Positions 1 through 11,830 of a DNA stretch of 64,000 bases are shown piece after piece (the stretch's first letter is position 1; every line of letters starts with the position of its first letter). A model generated the notes under the pieces. It was not told the origin of the DNA. It saw nothing but the letters and a program-made list of their open reading frames with translations, and made no database searches. The DNA lies in the NCBI GenBank assembly GCA_012845835.1, contig JABAKD010000026.1, positions 2,646,199 to 2,710,198 on the forward strand. Direction: 5' to 3'. Position numbers and translations under genes: made by a program. The stretch is from Undaria pinnatifida (Eukaryota > Sar > Phaeophyceae > Laminariales > Alariaceae).

Positions 1-456
1 TGGGTACTCATTTATTGCTTGCCTTGATTTAGTCGTTTGACCATTGACCACGCAGTCTATATATGCCATCCCTTTCGAGACAGAGCACCGTTCATTCCTA
101 CTCCTAATAGAGACACCTCCAACATTTGGGCGCTCATTTTACGCTTTTTCCATATATTACTTGAAAACGGTTTGCTTATCCGATCCTCGTCCTGTTTCGC
201 CGTTTGTGGCCACCATCTAGCTCCCAGGATAGCGATCGTTTTCTCGCTACTCTCTAGCCTAGCAAACTCTTCCATGTCACATTCGTCCAATTTCCTCATC
301 TCCTCCTCTAACACATCCCGTTCCTCCTTGTGTATATTCCACACTCTCCCACTATGTGAGTCCTACTCTCTATTGTTGTGCCACACAGGCACGTATACAT
401 GTGCAACCACGTCCTCCTCTTCCCAACTCCCCGACCACTGGTATATTATAACAACT

Positions 457-1900
457 AAAATACACTCCAGCTGTGAGATCGAAGATTTTGTCGAAACTCA
501 TCTTTGCAAGCTGTGTGTGATACTCCGATCGCGCGTATTACAGGTTGTGTGTCCTCATTAAGGATATAGGTCGGCGACTCCCCTTGCAACTACTGTTACA
601 GTGTGTAGCTATCAGGGTCATCAGGGTGATGTTAGGCAGTCTGTGCGCGAAAACTATAAAACTCGTTTCTGAGGGGGACAAAATCTGACAGCTGTGGAAG
701 GAAATGCATCAGTTTATCGAGTGAATACTGCAAGTCGAATTTCCGGTGAGTGGAGGGCGGAATTTTTTAGGACGTGGGGGGCTGATTTTGATCAATAGGG
801 GGGCGGGAGGGGGGGAGGGGGGGGGGGAGGGGACGGGTGGGGCAGGTTAATTTATGCGTGGAAACCATAAATCCTCCTTGTTGTGGGGGAGGGGGGGGGA
901 AATGTGCCGGGGGGGGGCGGGGGGCGGGGGGGGAGGGCTGTAGGTCGCATAGATGTAGGGATTTGCTGTACGCGTGGTGCTAGGTCTACTAGGCGATGGT
1001 GCGGGTGGTGGGGAAGGAGGGGGCGTTTGGGGCGGGGGTGGGTGGGAATTGCAGCAGCGGCATGGACGGCTCTAAAACGATAACGAGGCGATATCCAGGG
1101 CGCGTGGAAGTGTTTATTTCTCTGGCGGATTTCGATATTAGGTGGGACGTTTAAGCTAGAGGAAGCCAGGGAAAAAAAAAAAAAAAAAAAAAGGGGCGGA
1201 AGGGGGGGGGGAAGGTTTTCAAGAGGTTTAGGTCACATATAATATTAAAATACACTCCAGCTATGAGATCAAGGATTTGGTCGACACTGATGTTCGCAAC
1301 ATTGTGTGTGATCCTCCGATCGCGCGTATTAATCATATATGTAGGGGCTTGCTATACGCGCGGTGCTGGGTCTAGGCGATCGTGCGGGGTGTGGGGAAGG
1401 AGGGGGCGTTGGAGGGGGGGGGGGGGGGGGGGGATGAATGAAAGCTACGTCATGGATGGCTAGAAAGATAATGACGTGATATCAATTGATTAGAAGTGTT
1501 TATTACTCTGGCCGATTTCGATTGTAAGCGGGGCGTTTGAACGAACTGATCGGGAACAAAGGGGGGGGGAGGGCGGAGATGAGTTGGAGCTACGGCATGG
1601 ATGGCGAGATGGATACTGAGATGATATCAGCTGGCTGGTAGTGTTTACTACTTTGGCAGATTTTGATTTCAAGTGGGGCGTTTGAACAAGAGGAATCGGG
1701 GAGGGGGGGCGGGGGGGCGAGCATTTCAATATGTGCGCGGAAACTATAAACCCTTGAAGGGGACGAATCTGACGGTTGCAGCAAGAAGACACCCCTTTAT
1801 ATCACCCGCCTGGTAATGTTTATTTTGCTAGAAGGTTTGATGTTACATGTAGTATGCAACCCAGTTCTTAGGTGTAGTGAACAACGTGTTAAAAGCTTCA
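457..1900 (+). repeat. Dispersed repeat R1, long copy
   Basis: Starts AAAATACACTCCAGCTGTGA and continues with a head of about 120 bp containing CGATCGCGCGTATTA and ATATAGGTCGGCGACTCCCC. It is followed by diverged units of GGAAACTATAAA, a GAGGGGGACAAA block and a TGCATCAGTTTATC block, separated by G-runs. A second head occurs at 1247. Other copies: 3264-3416, 17340-17904 and 20580-21047 (inverted), 18242-18275 (tip), 40786-42110. No protein is encoded; glycine-rich reading frames here are products of G-runs. Confidence 0.8.
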
Positions 1901-1929
1901 TAATTTGTTATTGTACATGGATCGAAAGA

Positions 1930-3030
1930 TGGAATATTTCAATCGATAGGTACAATCATGTAGATACCATTATTTTCTGACATCGCTTATTATAAGAAAG
2001 AGATACATGTTGCCAAATACAACAGGCGAGGTTATGTGGTCATGCAATATCACCGCCATTGAGAACGAAAGGGAGAGATGCGAATCGTTATTGTTTCGAA
2101 AGGAACGCTTAGTGTACACGCGCTCAATTACGTTACTTCGTTAGTCATACTTCGCTTGGCATAGGTTGGGAGGCGATCATGCAGACGGTATGTACGGAAT
2201 ACTTTTTTTTTTTTTTTTTTTTTTATCCTCCGGCGGATGGGGAAAAATAAAGCTTTAGCTCACCACACTTCCGCGTATTTTCATACACGTCGTGTGTCGA
2301 TTTAACTCAGTTGCTTTCGCAGCCCAACGCTAGCTGGCGCACCCTTCGAGTCCCATTGTAGGTATAGCGTAAGCTGTCCCTATCATTGGTCCTCGTTACA
2401 ACCCCGGCAGCGCAAGCTGCCGTTGTATACGGGTGCGTGTGTATGTCGACCCGGCCTGTCCCCTGAGGGTCAGGTTCGGTGGAGATAGCCACCCGGAATG
2501 TCATCTTTCCGGGTAGTGTGGGACTTGCGCAAGCTCACCCACTAACAAAACCCCTGGCCATGGGAGATAGCCTTCCGCCGGACTTGGTCCAGTTACGGTC
2601 CACCCTACCCATTCGGGCGTTGGTCCTCGAAATACCTTACGTAATAAGTTGGTAGTGCGATTTACTGCAATTTTAGCATATCTGTCTGTATCTCCTTTTC
2701 ACATTATTATTGTCTCACATATACGATTTTACGCCTATGGTTTTTGCCGTGTCGATGTGGGTCTCTGAGGTCGCCAAATTCAAGACAGAGATACATCTTA
2801 CAAATACACCAAGCGAGGTGACGTGGGCATCCCATGTCACCACTATTGAACGCGAGGGTGACTTTGCTTTGTTAGGCATATGCTACTTCGTTTGGTAGAG
2901 GTTGCGATCATGCAAACGGCCGGAGGCACGAAATACCCTTGGTAGTGTGGTCTACCGCAGTGTTAACATAACTGTCTGCACTTCTTTTTCACATTGTTAT
3001 TTTCTAGTGTACGATTATACGCCCTGTTTT
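1930..3030. repeat. Diverged tandem units of about 290 bp, interrupted by a retroposon
   Basis: GAGATACATSTT..AAATAC and GCGATCATGCARACGG recur at about 2010/2170 and 2788/2905; GGTAGTGYG and TTTTCACATTRTTATT recur at about 2650 and 2942. The R4 retroposon (2205-2420) is inserted in the array. Confidence 0.6.
2205..2420 (-). mobile_element. Poly(A)-tailed retroposon R4, copy 1
   Basis: A T-run at 2202-2224 is the complement of a poly(A) tail. Beyond it, GGCGGATGGGGAAAAATAAA, GCTTTAGCTCACCACACTTC and AGCGTAAGCTGTCCCTA match the copy at 52444-52680. It may be a SINE or the 3' end of a LINE; no tRNA box is obvious. Confidence 0.78.
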
Positions 3031-3263
3031 CTCCCCACTGTCGTCGAAGATGTTGTGGTCCTGTAGATGTCGCGTCCATGTCTGGTGCTCTTGTTAGTGG
3101 GGCTCATGAAAACATGCCTTGTAGTGTGTAGTAGATGATCGCTGAGTGGTGTTCCTTTCCTTTACATCAAGCCAGGTAGTATATGTCAACGCAACCGCTT
3201 GCTTGAAACGACAAATAAAATCCCGCACACACCGATACAGAGTACCAGTATATTAAAAAAATA

Positions 3264-3416
3264 AAAATACACTCCAGAGAGTGTATATACTATATCCTTA
3301 ATGAGGACACACAACCCGTAATACGCGCGATCGGAGTATCACACACAGCTTGCTGGCAAATATGAGTTTCGACAAAATATTCGATCTCACAGCTGCTAGC
3401 AGCTGGAGTGTATTTT
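3264..3416. repeat. Repeat R1, 153-bp short form with inverted ends
   Basis: Both ends are the R1 tip: AAAATACACTCCAG at 3264-3277 and CTGGAGTGTATTTT at 3403-3416. Between them is one R1 head in the minus orientation. It looks like a minimal two-ended derivative. Confidence 0.78.
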
Positions 3417-3608
3417 AATTTTTATAATATACCTGGTAGATCTCTTTCTTCTTTCTGGTAGGCTCAGGTCCCCTACACGAAATCGCAGTTTCAGCTTTTT
3501 CGCGCAGCCGTTTGGGCCGTGCAAATATTACGTTTTCATTCCAATATCCTCCCTCAACCCCCCGTATATCTCTAAGTATATCTCTTAAGTGTTTATCCTC
3601 TCTCACGT

Positions 3609-3751
3609 CATTACAGTATCATCACAGTATCATTACAGTATCATTACAGTATCATTACAGTATCATTACAGTATCATTACAGTATCATTACAGTATCATT
3701 AAAGTATCATTACAATATCATTACAGTATCATTAAAGTATCATTACAGTAT
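3609..3751. repeat. 11-bp minisatellite (CATTACAGTAT)n, about 13 copies
   Basis: Nearly perfect repeats with two AAAGTAT variants and one ATCACAG variant. Repetitive reading frames across it are artefacts. Confidence 0.95.
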
Positions 3752-3799
3752 TTATTACCGCTAGGGGGGGGCGGGTGTTAATTGCTAGTTAATTGATCC

Positions 3800-4580
3800 T
3801 TGAAGACCATAAGCACGATGGGTATAATAAATGAAATGGAGCTACCGCATGGATGGGTCGCTTGAAAATATAAAAAGATTGTATCACCTATCGAATAGTG
3901 GTTATAACTCTGGCGGAGTTCTGGCGGATTTTTTATTTTTGGTGGGGCGGAGGGCGAGGGAAGGGGGTTGGGGTGGGGGGCGTGGTTTTTAAGGAGGGGG
4001 GGCGGGAGCGGGGGGGGGGGGGGTGTACTCAGTTTGTGCATGACCGTAGCCGTATGAACGTAGACCCTCGCATCCCTATTATGCCGGGACGGAGCACGTA
4101 GGGTTTTCACCAACCAGGCAGACATTGCTTGCACCAATCGCGAAGCGCCGTGAGGTGTCCGGCGAGTCGCATAAAGGGTGAATTGCATCCTTCCAAGAAC
4201 CGCTCGCAAGACAAACTTCGGCACCTTGTGTCTACTCTCTTGTTTATGGATGACAGCGCCAATGAGTTACTTTGTTTTCTGGTGTGGCCACTCCAGAGAC
4301 AGCAATGGGTATTGCTATGTAACTGCCTCATGGGTGCCTTACCATATTCACCCTACGTGATGCGACCATTCCCACTGTGCGGAGTTAGGGTTCTCCACCC
4401 CGCAAAACATGATCTAACTCGATAACCATCATGGTGACCGCCAAAAAAAAAAAAAAACGGTACCCTGGTTGTCTAGTCCACGCAGTGATTGGCATGCTAT
4501 CCAGCGTCGTTGCCAACCAACGCCAACCCCAATATACATATAATGTTTGTACAGCGTCGGTGCCAACCGAGGCCAACTAT
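3800..4580 (+). repeat. Dispersed repeat R2, copy 1
   Basis: Contains GGGATGCGAGGGTC (complement at about 4065), GACGGAGCACGTAGGGTTTT, TTGTGTCTACTCTCTTG and a terminal block CGGTACCCTGG then GTTGCCAACCAACGCC. An inverted copy lies at 44625-45150, and fragments at 25270-25420 and 44160-44240. No long reading frame is conserved between the copies. Confidence 0.7.
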
Positions 4581-6665
4581 TATATATACTTCGTATACAT
4601 TTAAGAGGAGAGGGGGGGGGTAAGGGGGGGGGGGGAGGCGGATAGGAGCAAAATATTCATACCTGTATGATAAATAAATGCAGATACCCAATACCACGAC
4701 ATGGATGGGAGCAAAATATACGTGGTGTTGTTCTGCCAGCATTTGTTAACCTCCCCCCCAAAAAACTCCAATCTGCAAAATATTATTTTGGCCGTTTTTT
4801 GTTTTGTTTCGTGATTTTGTCTACAGCAGTGCCTTAACGCGTTGTTTCGCGTACAATCATTCATGGTACGTACGGTGGTAGAACAGGGGCTCCGATCCGC
4901 TGGTGGCTGACGCCACACGCTACGCTCGCGCAAGGAAGAACACAACTAAATGTGAAGAAGAGGGCAGAAAGAAGAGGCCCATGATTTGGTGCAACTACAA
5001 GCAGTAGTAGTAGCGATTTGATAGAGCTACTACTTGTTGTGCAGAGCTGATTGCCCTGTGCTGTGCCGTGTGGTCGTCGTCGATGCCACGTTCTGATCGG
5101 CAGTAGTAGTACAGGTGAAATTTGTGAAAAAAAAGAAAAAAAATGAAGAGGAGACCTAGAGAGGACAACCGAATGAATACAGTACAAAGGCTATCTCTCA
5201 CCTTCTTGGCCTTCTTGGCCAAGCCTTACCTATATATATATATGTTATGTATATATGGTAGTAGGGTTCGGGCGAAGAAGGCCGACAAGTCCACGGTGCG
5301 ACTTCATCGAAAGAGTGAGGCCAAACGAAAGTGTGTGTTTTGCAGATGGACACAAACTGGTACACAAACGAAAAAAGTGTATCAAGCTAAGAGTGAGCTA
5401 TTTTTACTACTGGATTTCCACGAGGTTCTTCAAAAAAAAGAAAAGGGAGCGCACACGTATGTGTGTGTGTTCTTCACATTAAACCGTTCTTCTACTCGTC
5501 GACATCCAGCACACCCAGTGTCCGTACTGATTCTTCACCCTAGAAAGATCAGCTCTGTGGTCACAAGCTACGACACAGAGATAATGCATCGTAATGCATT
5601 CGACAACGCAATGTCATGCCCTAGTACTGGGTACGACAGGCACAACATACATACGTCAGCAACAGAAATACATTGGAAGAGAGAATACGAAATAAACAAA
5701 AACAAAAACAAAAACAAAATAATAATAAGAAAACATATAAAAACAAAGATATAGTACATGCCGGTCCGGTACCTAATACCTAGTACTTCGTATGATATCT
5801 GGTAGTGTATGCTCCAGTGAAAGCACAGCGCAGCGCGGCACAGCACCGCACCGCACCGCAGGGCAAGCACGGCACCGCACGGCACCGCACGGCGCTGCGC
5901 CACTGAGCTATCCCTGGGCTGAGCTGATCTGGGAGTGCATTTTTTGTTGGTCAACAATGTAGTACAATAAGTACAAACCTGATCGAGCGTCGTAACCGAC
6001 GCATCCGCAACACTTGTCTCCTGGACAGGGTGCCTCGCTTTCGCAGAGAAGAGACTGCGGCTTCGAAGTACAGTAGAGGTTCCTCTATAATAGTGCAGGT
6101 TGCGGCTATATTGCCGGTTGTTGCTGTTGCTATCCCATTAACTCGCAGAGTCAAGCCCGTGATCACAGGACATGGCTCCAGTCAGTTTGGAGTGGAAGGA
6201 GTGGAACAATACCCCAGGGGAAAATGAAACAAACCAAAAGTGGTACATCGTATATGTCATAGCTGGAGCAAGTCATACACCCGCCAAAACGTTTAAAAAT
6301 GAAATCGGAGTCAGCGTACGTACATGCTAGGCCCGTACTGTTACATAGGAGTCAAGACTCGCAGCTCAAACCGACCACACCGCATTCCACCCAGAAAACC
6401 AAAACCAATGTACAAATCCGAGGAGAAAATAGTTGCCTATTAATAATACTTCGAATAAATAAAAAATTAAAAGAAAAACGAGATAAATAGAAAACGAAGG
6501 AAGGAAAATGATACGTACGTAATAGTTTACGTAGACTCGCCAGCAGGGAAGGTGTAGCGCGGCAAGGCAAGTTACACAGCGCTAGGAAAAAAAACAACAA
6601 AAAACATACGTCCTGTCTAAGCCAACAAAATGGAATACGACAACCACCTACCTGGTATATATTTG
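4581..6665. other. Stretch without a recognised gene
   Basis: AT-rich, with only short frames in all six readings and none with a recognisable domain. The 203-aa frame at 5143-5754 ends in Lys/Asn repeats made by an AACAAAAAC tract. Apart from the GCACC repeat at 5825, I see no repeat of the families described. Confidence 0.5.
5825..5905. repeat. GCACC-type simple repeat
   Basis: Imperfect GCGCAGC, CACCGCACCGC and ACGGCACCGCACGGC words, GC-rich in an AT-rich neighbourhood. Confidence 0.8.
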
Positions 6666-6957
6666 CCGGTCGCCCCGGTGGCGTATCAGGTTATCCTCGA
6701 GCCTGGTATAGGTCAGTTTCGTGCGTTCGAATCCCCCCGAGTGCATACTCGTATAATTTCGTGGGAATTTTTTTCTTGCGCACAAATTGATTTGCGGAAA
6801 GCGCGAGAGCGTGAGTTAGCAACACTCGATGAACCACCGACGAGCAGTGGGATTGCTGAACCCTATGCGCGATAAAAATTGAAGGCAAGAAACGGGGGGG
6901 AGAAGGGACGACACCTGTGTCCACGGCTTGTCCAGAAGCTGGAAAGTAGAAGTGTGC
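6666..6957 (+). mobile_element. tRNA-derived SINE, family 1, copy 1
   Basis: The tRNA-like head has a box-A-like TGGCGTATCAGG and a box-B GTTCGAATCCC about 50 bp later. A unique body follows and ends GTCCAGAAGCTGGAAAG. The acceptor stem cannot pair, so it is not a tRNA gene. A second copy (37794-38083) matches over about 290 bp with few differences; 60981-61071 is a 3' fragment. Confidence 0.85.
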
Positions 6958-7550
6958 GAGAAGAGAATATTACACGTATATACTAATAGTAAGCGAATAC
7001 ATGATACGTGAGCTCGCCTGAAGGGGGCGGTGGCAAAAATGCCAGCCAACCAACAAGCCAATGCTATCAATACGCTTGCGTACGAAAGGCCGAAGTCAAT
7101 ATAAAAAAAAAAAAGAAGAGAAATTAAAAGAAGAAAGGAAAGGAAGGAAAAACACCATACTAGCAGATCCTAGAAACTGACTGAAAACAGCATCGGGCAC
7201 ATGGAGAGCACCAAGTGCATAAAGGGCACTGGGGGGAGAACACAGGGAGGCGAAGAAGTCCGGGCAGCTTTACGCTAACCACTCACGGCCATGGGAAGGC
7301 ACGCAAACATCGGGACGATGATGGTCAGACCCAGACTTTAGTCTCTAGGGCAGGACGCCCCCCCCGCCCCGCTCCCCCCCCCCCCCCCGCTCCCCCACCG
7401 CCGCATAGAGATGCCGACGGTGGGTGGCGTTGCCGCGCCCTTCGCGTGCCGCTCTGCAGCTCTACAGCTCTCCGCGTCATGGCTTTTCCGTATGAATGCC
7501 TCTGCCCCGTCCTCGACCGGTCCAGACCATCTGCCAGCCTTCTGTGGAGC

Positions 7551-7820
7551 CTTTCGCCACCCTTCGAGCTTCATGCTAAATTCCGTCATATCTTCCTACA
7601 GCGCACCATCTAATCCTTCTCCTTTCCCCCTGAGTAGCCCTTACCCCCAACCAGCTCCCCAAACATCACCCTCTGTAGCAGGCGCTTTCGCCACCCTTCG
7701 AGCTTCATGCTAAATTCCGTCATATCTTCCTACAGCGCACCATCTAATCCTTCTCCTTTCCCCCTGAGTAGCCCTTACCCCCAACCAGCTCCCCAAACAT
7801 CACCCTCTGTGGCAGGCGCT
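7551..7820. repeat. Near-perfect 135-bp tandem duplication inside the LINE remnant
   Basis: TTTCGCCACCCTTCGAGCTT starts both units (7551 and 7686). They differ by about one base, so the duplication is much younger than the decay of the LINE. Confidence 0.92.
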
Positions 7821-8329
7821 CCTCCCCCATACGTGCCACGAATGCCGCGAGCAATCTCCTCCGTTTCCGCGCTGTTGCCTCTATGCTCTCGGATTCTGTC
7901 TTGGCACGCGCGTCGGCGTACAAGAGGGTATGGTCGTCGGGCTTCCATTCCCGCCAGCCGAGGTGTCGGAGGAGCATGGAGTAGTAGTAGTGGTGAACCT
8001 GTCGTAGTCAGGGGTGTTCGACCCCGACGTCACGCGCCCGTAGAGTATTGTCTCGATCACCTCGGCTTTCACCAACCGCACGATCAACCGCAAGCGCACA
8101 CCTGGGCGGTCATAGATTTCCATTTTGTACCGCTGGAAGCACTCCCAGGCCCTCTGAAGACGCCGCGTTGTCTCCACGCTGAGCTCTTTATCTTTGCTGA
8201 TAGCCCCGCCCAAGTACACAAATTCGATCGTTAGTTTGTATACCTGGCCCGCTGCAGTGCTGGTGAACGACACCTTCCTCCCATCTGTTGTCTGCGGGCA
8301 CATAATCTCCGTTTTGGCGTCGGAGAAAC

Positions 8330-8612
8330 GTGAGCCCGAACGCCGAGCACGCAGTCACAATCACCGCCATCATCCTTTCCAGCTCTCCTGGTGATCGCGA
8401 TACGGTGCCCGCATCGTCAGCGTACAGCGTACCCCAAAGCATCATCGCCTCCTCCTCCTCCTCCTCCTTCCCTCCCCGTACACTTCTCCCTTTTGGCCTC
8501 GGAGGCCGTAATCCCGAACGTTGAGCACGCAGTCATGATCACCGTCATCATCCTCTCCAGCCCTCCTGGTGATCGCGATACGATGCCCGCATCGTCAGAG
8601 TCCAGCCCCACA
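8330..8612. repeat. Internal duplication of the LINE palm segment
   Basis: GAGCACGCAGTCAYRATCAC through GTGATCGCGATACGRTGCCC occurs at about 8345-8422 and 8522-8600, separated by a CTC-rich stretch. In translation, YADDAGTVSRSPGELERMM and [19 protein letters not shown] are the two copies. Confidence 0.8.
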
Positions 8613-8994
8613 ACATTTGCGCCTCCTCCTCCCCCTCTTCCCCCCGTCCGTCGATTCTGTCCGCTCGTGGTTTGTCCTTCTTCTCCTCCTTCTCCTTCTT
8701 TCGTTTGGGCTGCGCCATGTTGTCCATGACGGCTACATCAGCGAAGAAGCGTTTCTCGGCCACACGCAGTGCCGTCGTGAAGAACATGCTTAACAGCAGT
8801 GGCGCGAGCACACACCCTTGCTGAAGACCTTGCCCCACGTCGAACTTATCCGAGCACTCTCCATCATCCAACCGCACGCATGCTAGCATGACACCGCGGA
8901 ATTGGCGAATGACGGCGAGCATGCTCGGTGGCACGCCAAAACGAGCGAAAACAGCCAACAGAAGGGTTTGGTCGACGGAATTTCCGGCTGGCAC

Positions 8995-10689
8995 ATACCG
9001 GTACTACAGAGGAACCACTGATGTAGATCTTTCCACGCGACAGGGACTGCGTCCTAGTTACACGTCAGTGGCCACCTCACTCTTGGAATATATCCCGAAA
9101 ATTTGCACCAACTTGCCTCCGGATACGGCGGTGGCGTCCGCGCTGTGAGTTAAGCCGCCCATCACTCCGGTCAGCACCCACCCATGCTTGTTGAGCAAGT
9201 GTCATGTCTTGCTAATGGTGTAGTAACAATGGGCGACCCTCCATTCACCGTCAATCTACGTGACCCCGTTGCCGCACTGTTCGGCCGTGTTGCCTTCTTC
9301 GTTGCGGGCTCGCGGAGAACCTTTTGCCAACACTCACGCGATGGAAATAACCTATATCGCAGGTGTTGCCTCCGCATTCTGCGAACGTCAGACTCCTCTC
9401 CAGTCGTGGGGCCACCACACCTCCAAACCTCCTCTGCAGTACTCTTCAGCGCGTAATTATATCACAACGAATTGCCGACCACATCACTCACCGTTTGAGC
9501 ATGCGTTGTCCCACCCAAGAGGCTATGAAACATGCTGCGCTACTCAAACGCGACAGTTGCATGTTATTTTATGATCGCTCATGCCGTACGCCGCCTCGGT
9601 TCCCCGGCGGCAATCGTGTGTCCTTGGAGATATCATGCTGTCTGTCCCAGGATTACATGTCGCTGCAGCCTGTGTTCCTGATTCTTCGCCCCCCGCTGAA
9701 AGCTTCCACCTCCTGCTCCGCGCGAGTGACACCCCGGCAATTCGCTTTCTCGCGACAATCAACTCGTAGAAGCTGCTTTGGTTCGCAGCAATGGGGCCCC
9801 CTCCTTTGGGGTTGTTAGCTCGTCGACATGCTACAACGCTGCGGCCCTTTTATCGGCCGCGGAACACCTTGCCGAGAACGATCGCCAGTTAATGCCATTA
9901 ATCAGCGTCGCGGGGTTGGAGCCAGGCGTTTTTATAGGGGGTTCCCTCCAGCCTGCTGCTACGCGTGCCTGTTGGAGCTGTCCTGTCCGGAACTTGAGCC
10001 CGCGCTTCACTTTTTGGGGGCGATGGCGCTCGGACGCTGGCGCTCACCGCTTCATCGTCCCACGCCCAGTCACCGCTCCTTCAACAGAGGCGGACCGACG
10101 CATGCCACCTTCGGTTATGGGTGCACGCATTTTTTTTCTGGGGCGCTTCATTTGGAGAGTTCTTGACCAATTTTTGACTCTCACAACATGTGAAACTGCA
10201 AAACCCGATGGACAATCTCATGACCTCGGTATATGTGTAACAAACGTTTTTTTTGTAAAACACAAAAGGGCGTTTCGCTTAAACGTTGGGTAGTTCCTGA
10301 GTTGGTTATTAGTAGGCATATCATGCCGACAGTCAGAAATAACAACATCCCTACCACATAATGCGTCGACCACCTCCTACCACCGCCACATGGCGTGGAA
10401 CTCCTCGTTAACCACACTCTGGTGACAAAAAACAGCTCCGCAACGCGACAAATCCGCAGCCTTATCTTTCGCCGCCTGCCAACCGCCCCTCTTCGCCTGC
10501 CCTGCTGCAAAGTTTTGTTAATCCTCTCACCTCTGGGGCAATGAATACACTCTGGTTTTGGGTAGTTTGTCCACAAAACGTGGTTGCAGTTCTAAAGGCC
10601 TTGAGCGCCTACCAAGCGCACCTTGCATGCGAGGCATCGTGTTTGACTTGCATGGTCTTCCTTAGAGTTCGGCCGTAATCACCCAGTTG
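8995..10689. other. Stretch between the LINE and gypsy remnants, unassigned
   Basis: Higher GC than the surroundings and several overlapping frames of 90-170 codons, as expected for decayed coding DNA. It may hold the gag/protease part of the gypsy element or the 5' part of the LINE, but I see no diagnostic zinc knuckle, protease DTG or endonuclease motif. Confidence 0.4.
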
Positions 10690-11830
10690 GGTGACGCCCT
10701 AGCAGAGTTCCCTGGTGTGTTCTCGATGTCCTCAACTGGATTTGGCTCGTGCCCCTACTGCCAATGAAGTTTTCGGTCCCGTCAAGCAGCGCTCCCGTCA
10801 TGTCTTGCCCCTACCGCATCAACCCTCCCACTGACAAACAAGTGGACGTGGTTTCGGACAAAGTTCTCGCCGCTAGTTTCATCCAACACTTCACGTCGCC
10901 GTGGGCAAGCCCAATCCGACGGGAAAAAACTGGGGTTATCCGGGTCACGGTCAACTCCAAGAAGCTAAAAAAACTCAGCATCCTTGGCTAGCTTCCCATC
11001 CTTTGCGTCGATGAGGCCCTCGACAAGCCCAGCACCAGATGATATACTTTCTCCCTTCGCCTTCCTTTCTATTTTCCGCACGATAGCGGTCCACAAAGAC
11101 AAGCCCTTTTCCCAGCGCTTGTGGAAACACAACTTTAAGCTCTTCCCCTCGAAGGCCACCATCGGTGCCAACGACACAGATGTCTTCGGCCACATAATCT
11201 CTCCAGTTGGGATCAAGTCGAACGCTGGAAAGATCGAAGCTCTCACGAAACATCCCACGCCGAACGACACCAAACAGTTACTCGCTCCCTATTGGGCGGC
11301 CTTTCTTGCTACGATAGCTCCTTGTGCGATATGGTGAGGCGGATACGGCCAACCACCTCCTTCTTTAAACAAGGCGTCAAGTTCGTCTTTACTTCCGCGA
11401 TGGAGGTCAATGCGCGAAACTCCTTCCAGAATTGTCGCAGCTTCCGATCGCGCTCTAACGTCACCGGGACACCGTCACCGAAAAGTTTGCGCCCTTTTTT
11501 CCACACTATGATTTCAGCGTGGTCGATTTCGAAGCCACTCTCGAATAAGCGCAAGAGTTTTTTACACCATTTGTCCCATCCATCCTGTTCTTCAGCCGAG
11601 CTATATATAATCGAGTCTGAACGCCACTGGACTCTGCTCAAAGGAAACGGGGCAGCATCGTTTGGGGCACCAAGCGTCTTCGCGGTTATTTATGGGGCGC
11701 ACCACACTCCGTATTTTTTCAGACCACACGGCGCGCCTGAGTCTAGCCTAGCCGAACCCCTTCTTCAGGACCTGGGCGTGAAGCGCATCCGCCTGAACTG
11801 GTCATTGCTGCGGTTCCCGGATTAACGAGG
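10690..11830 (+). pseudogene. Decayed Ty3/gypsy-type LTR-retrotransposon pol (RT and RNase H remnants)
   Basis: Plus-strand fragments in order: YRINPPTDKQVDVVSDKVLA and IQHFTSPWASPIRREKTGVI (RT start, 10820-10940), a TAG stop at about 10987 and IAVHKDKP. The segment carrying the YLDD-type active site is deleted. Then come LWKHNFKLFPSKATIGANDT and VFGHIISPVGIKSNAGKIEA, LGGLSCYDSSL (frame change), and an RNase-H-like SIVWGTKRLRGYLWGAPHS in another frame near 11660. Not functional. LTRs and integrase were not found. Confidence 0.82.

Larger units (their letters stand above)
7330..8994 (-). pseudogene. Decayed non-LTR (LINE) retrotransposon, reverse-transcriptase and C-terminal region
   Basis: On the minus strand, frame-broken pieces keep RT motifs in order: [20 protein letters not shown] (about 8850-8790), LYADDAGTVSRS (palm aspartates, about 8430-8400) and FVYLGGAISKDKELS (about 8220). 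A C-terminal part follows with LGWREWKPDDHTLLYADA, RMGEERLPQRVMFGELVGGK and EGWRKAPQKAGRW. Frameshifts and internal tandem duplications break the frame, so no functional enzyme is encoded. No ORF1, endonuclease or 3' tail was identified. Confidence 0.82.

Noticed and set aside
883..1083. Gly/Arg-rich frames (also at 41637-41849) that look like RGG proteins
   Set aside because: They come from G-homopolymer stretches of repeat R1, with no conserved frame between copies.
5143..5754. 203-aa plus-strand frame
   Set aside because: No domain; the end is Lys/Asn repeats from an A-rich tract, and frames overlap on the other strand.
6666..6740. Possible tRNA gene (boxes A and B present)
   Set aside because: The acceptor stem does not pair, and the same sequence continues into a repeated 290-bp body elsewhere; it is a SINE head.
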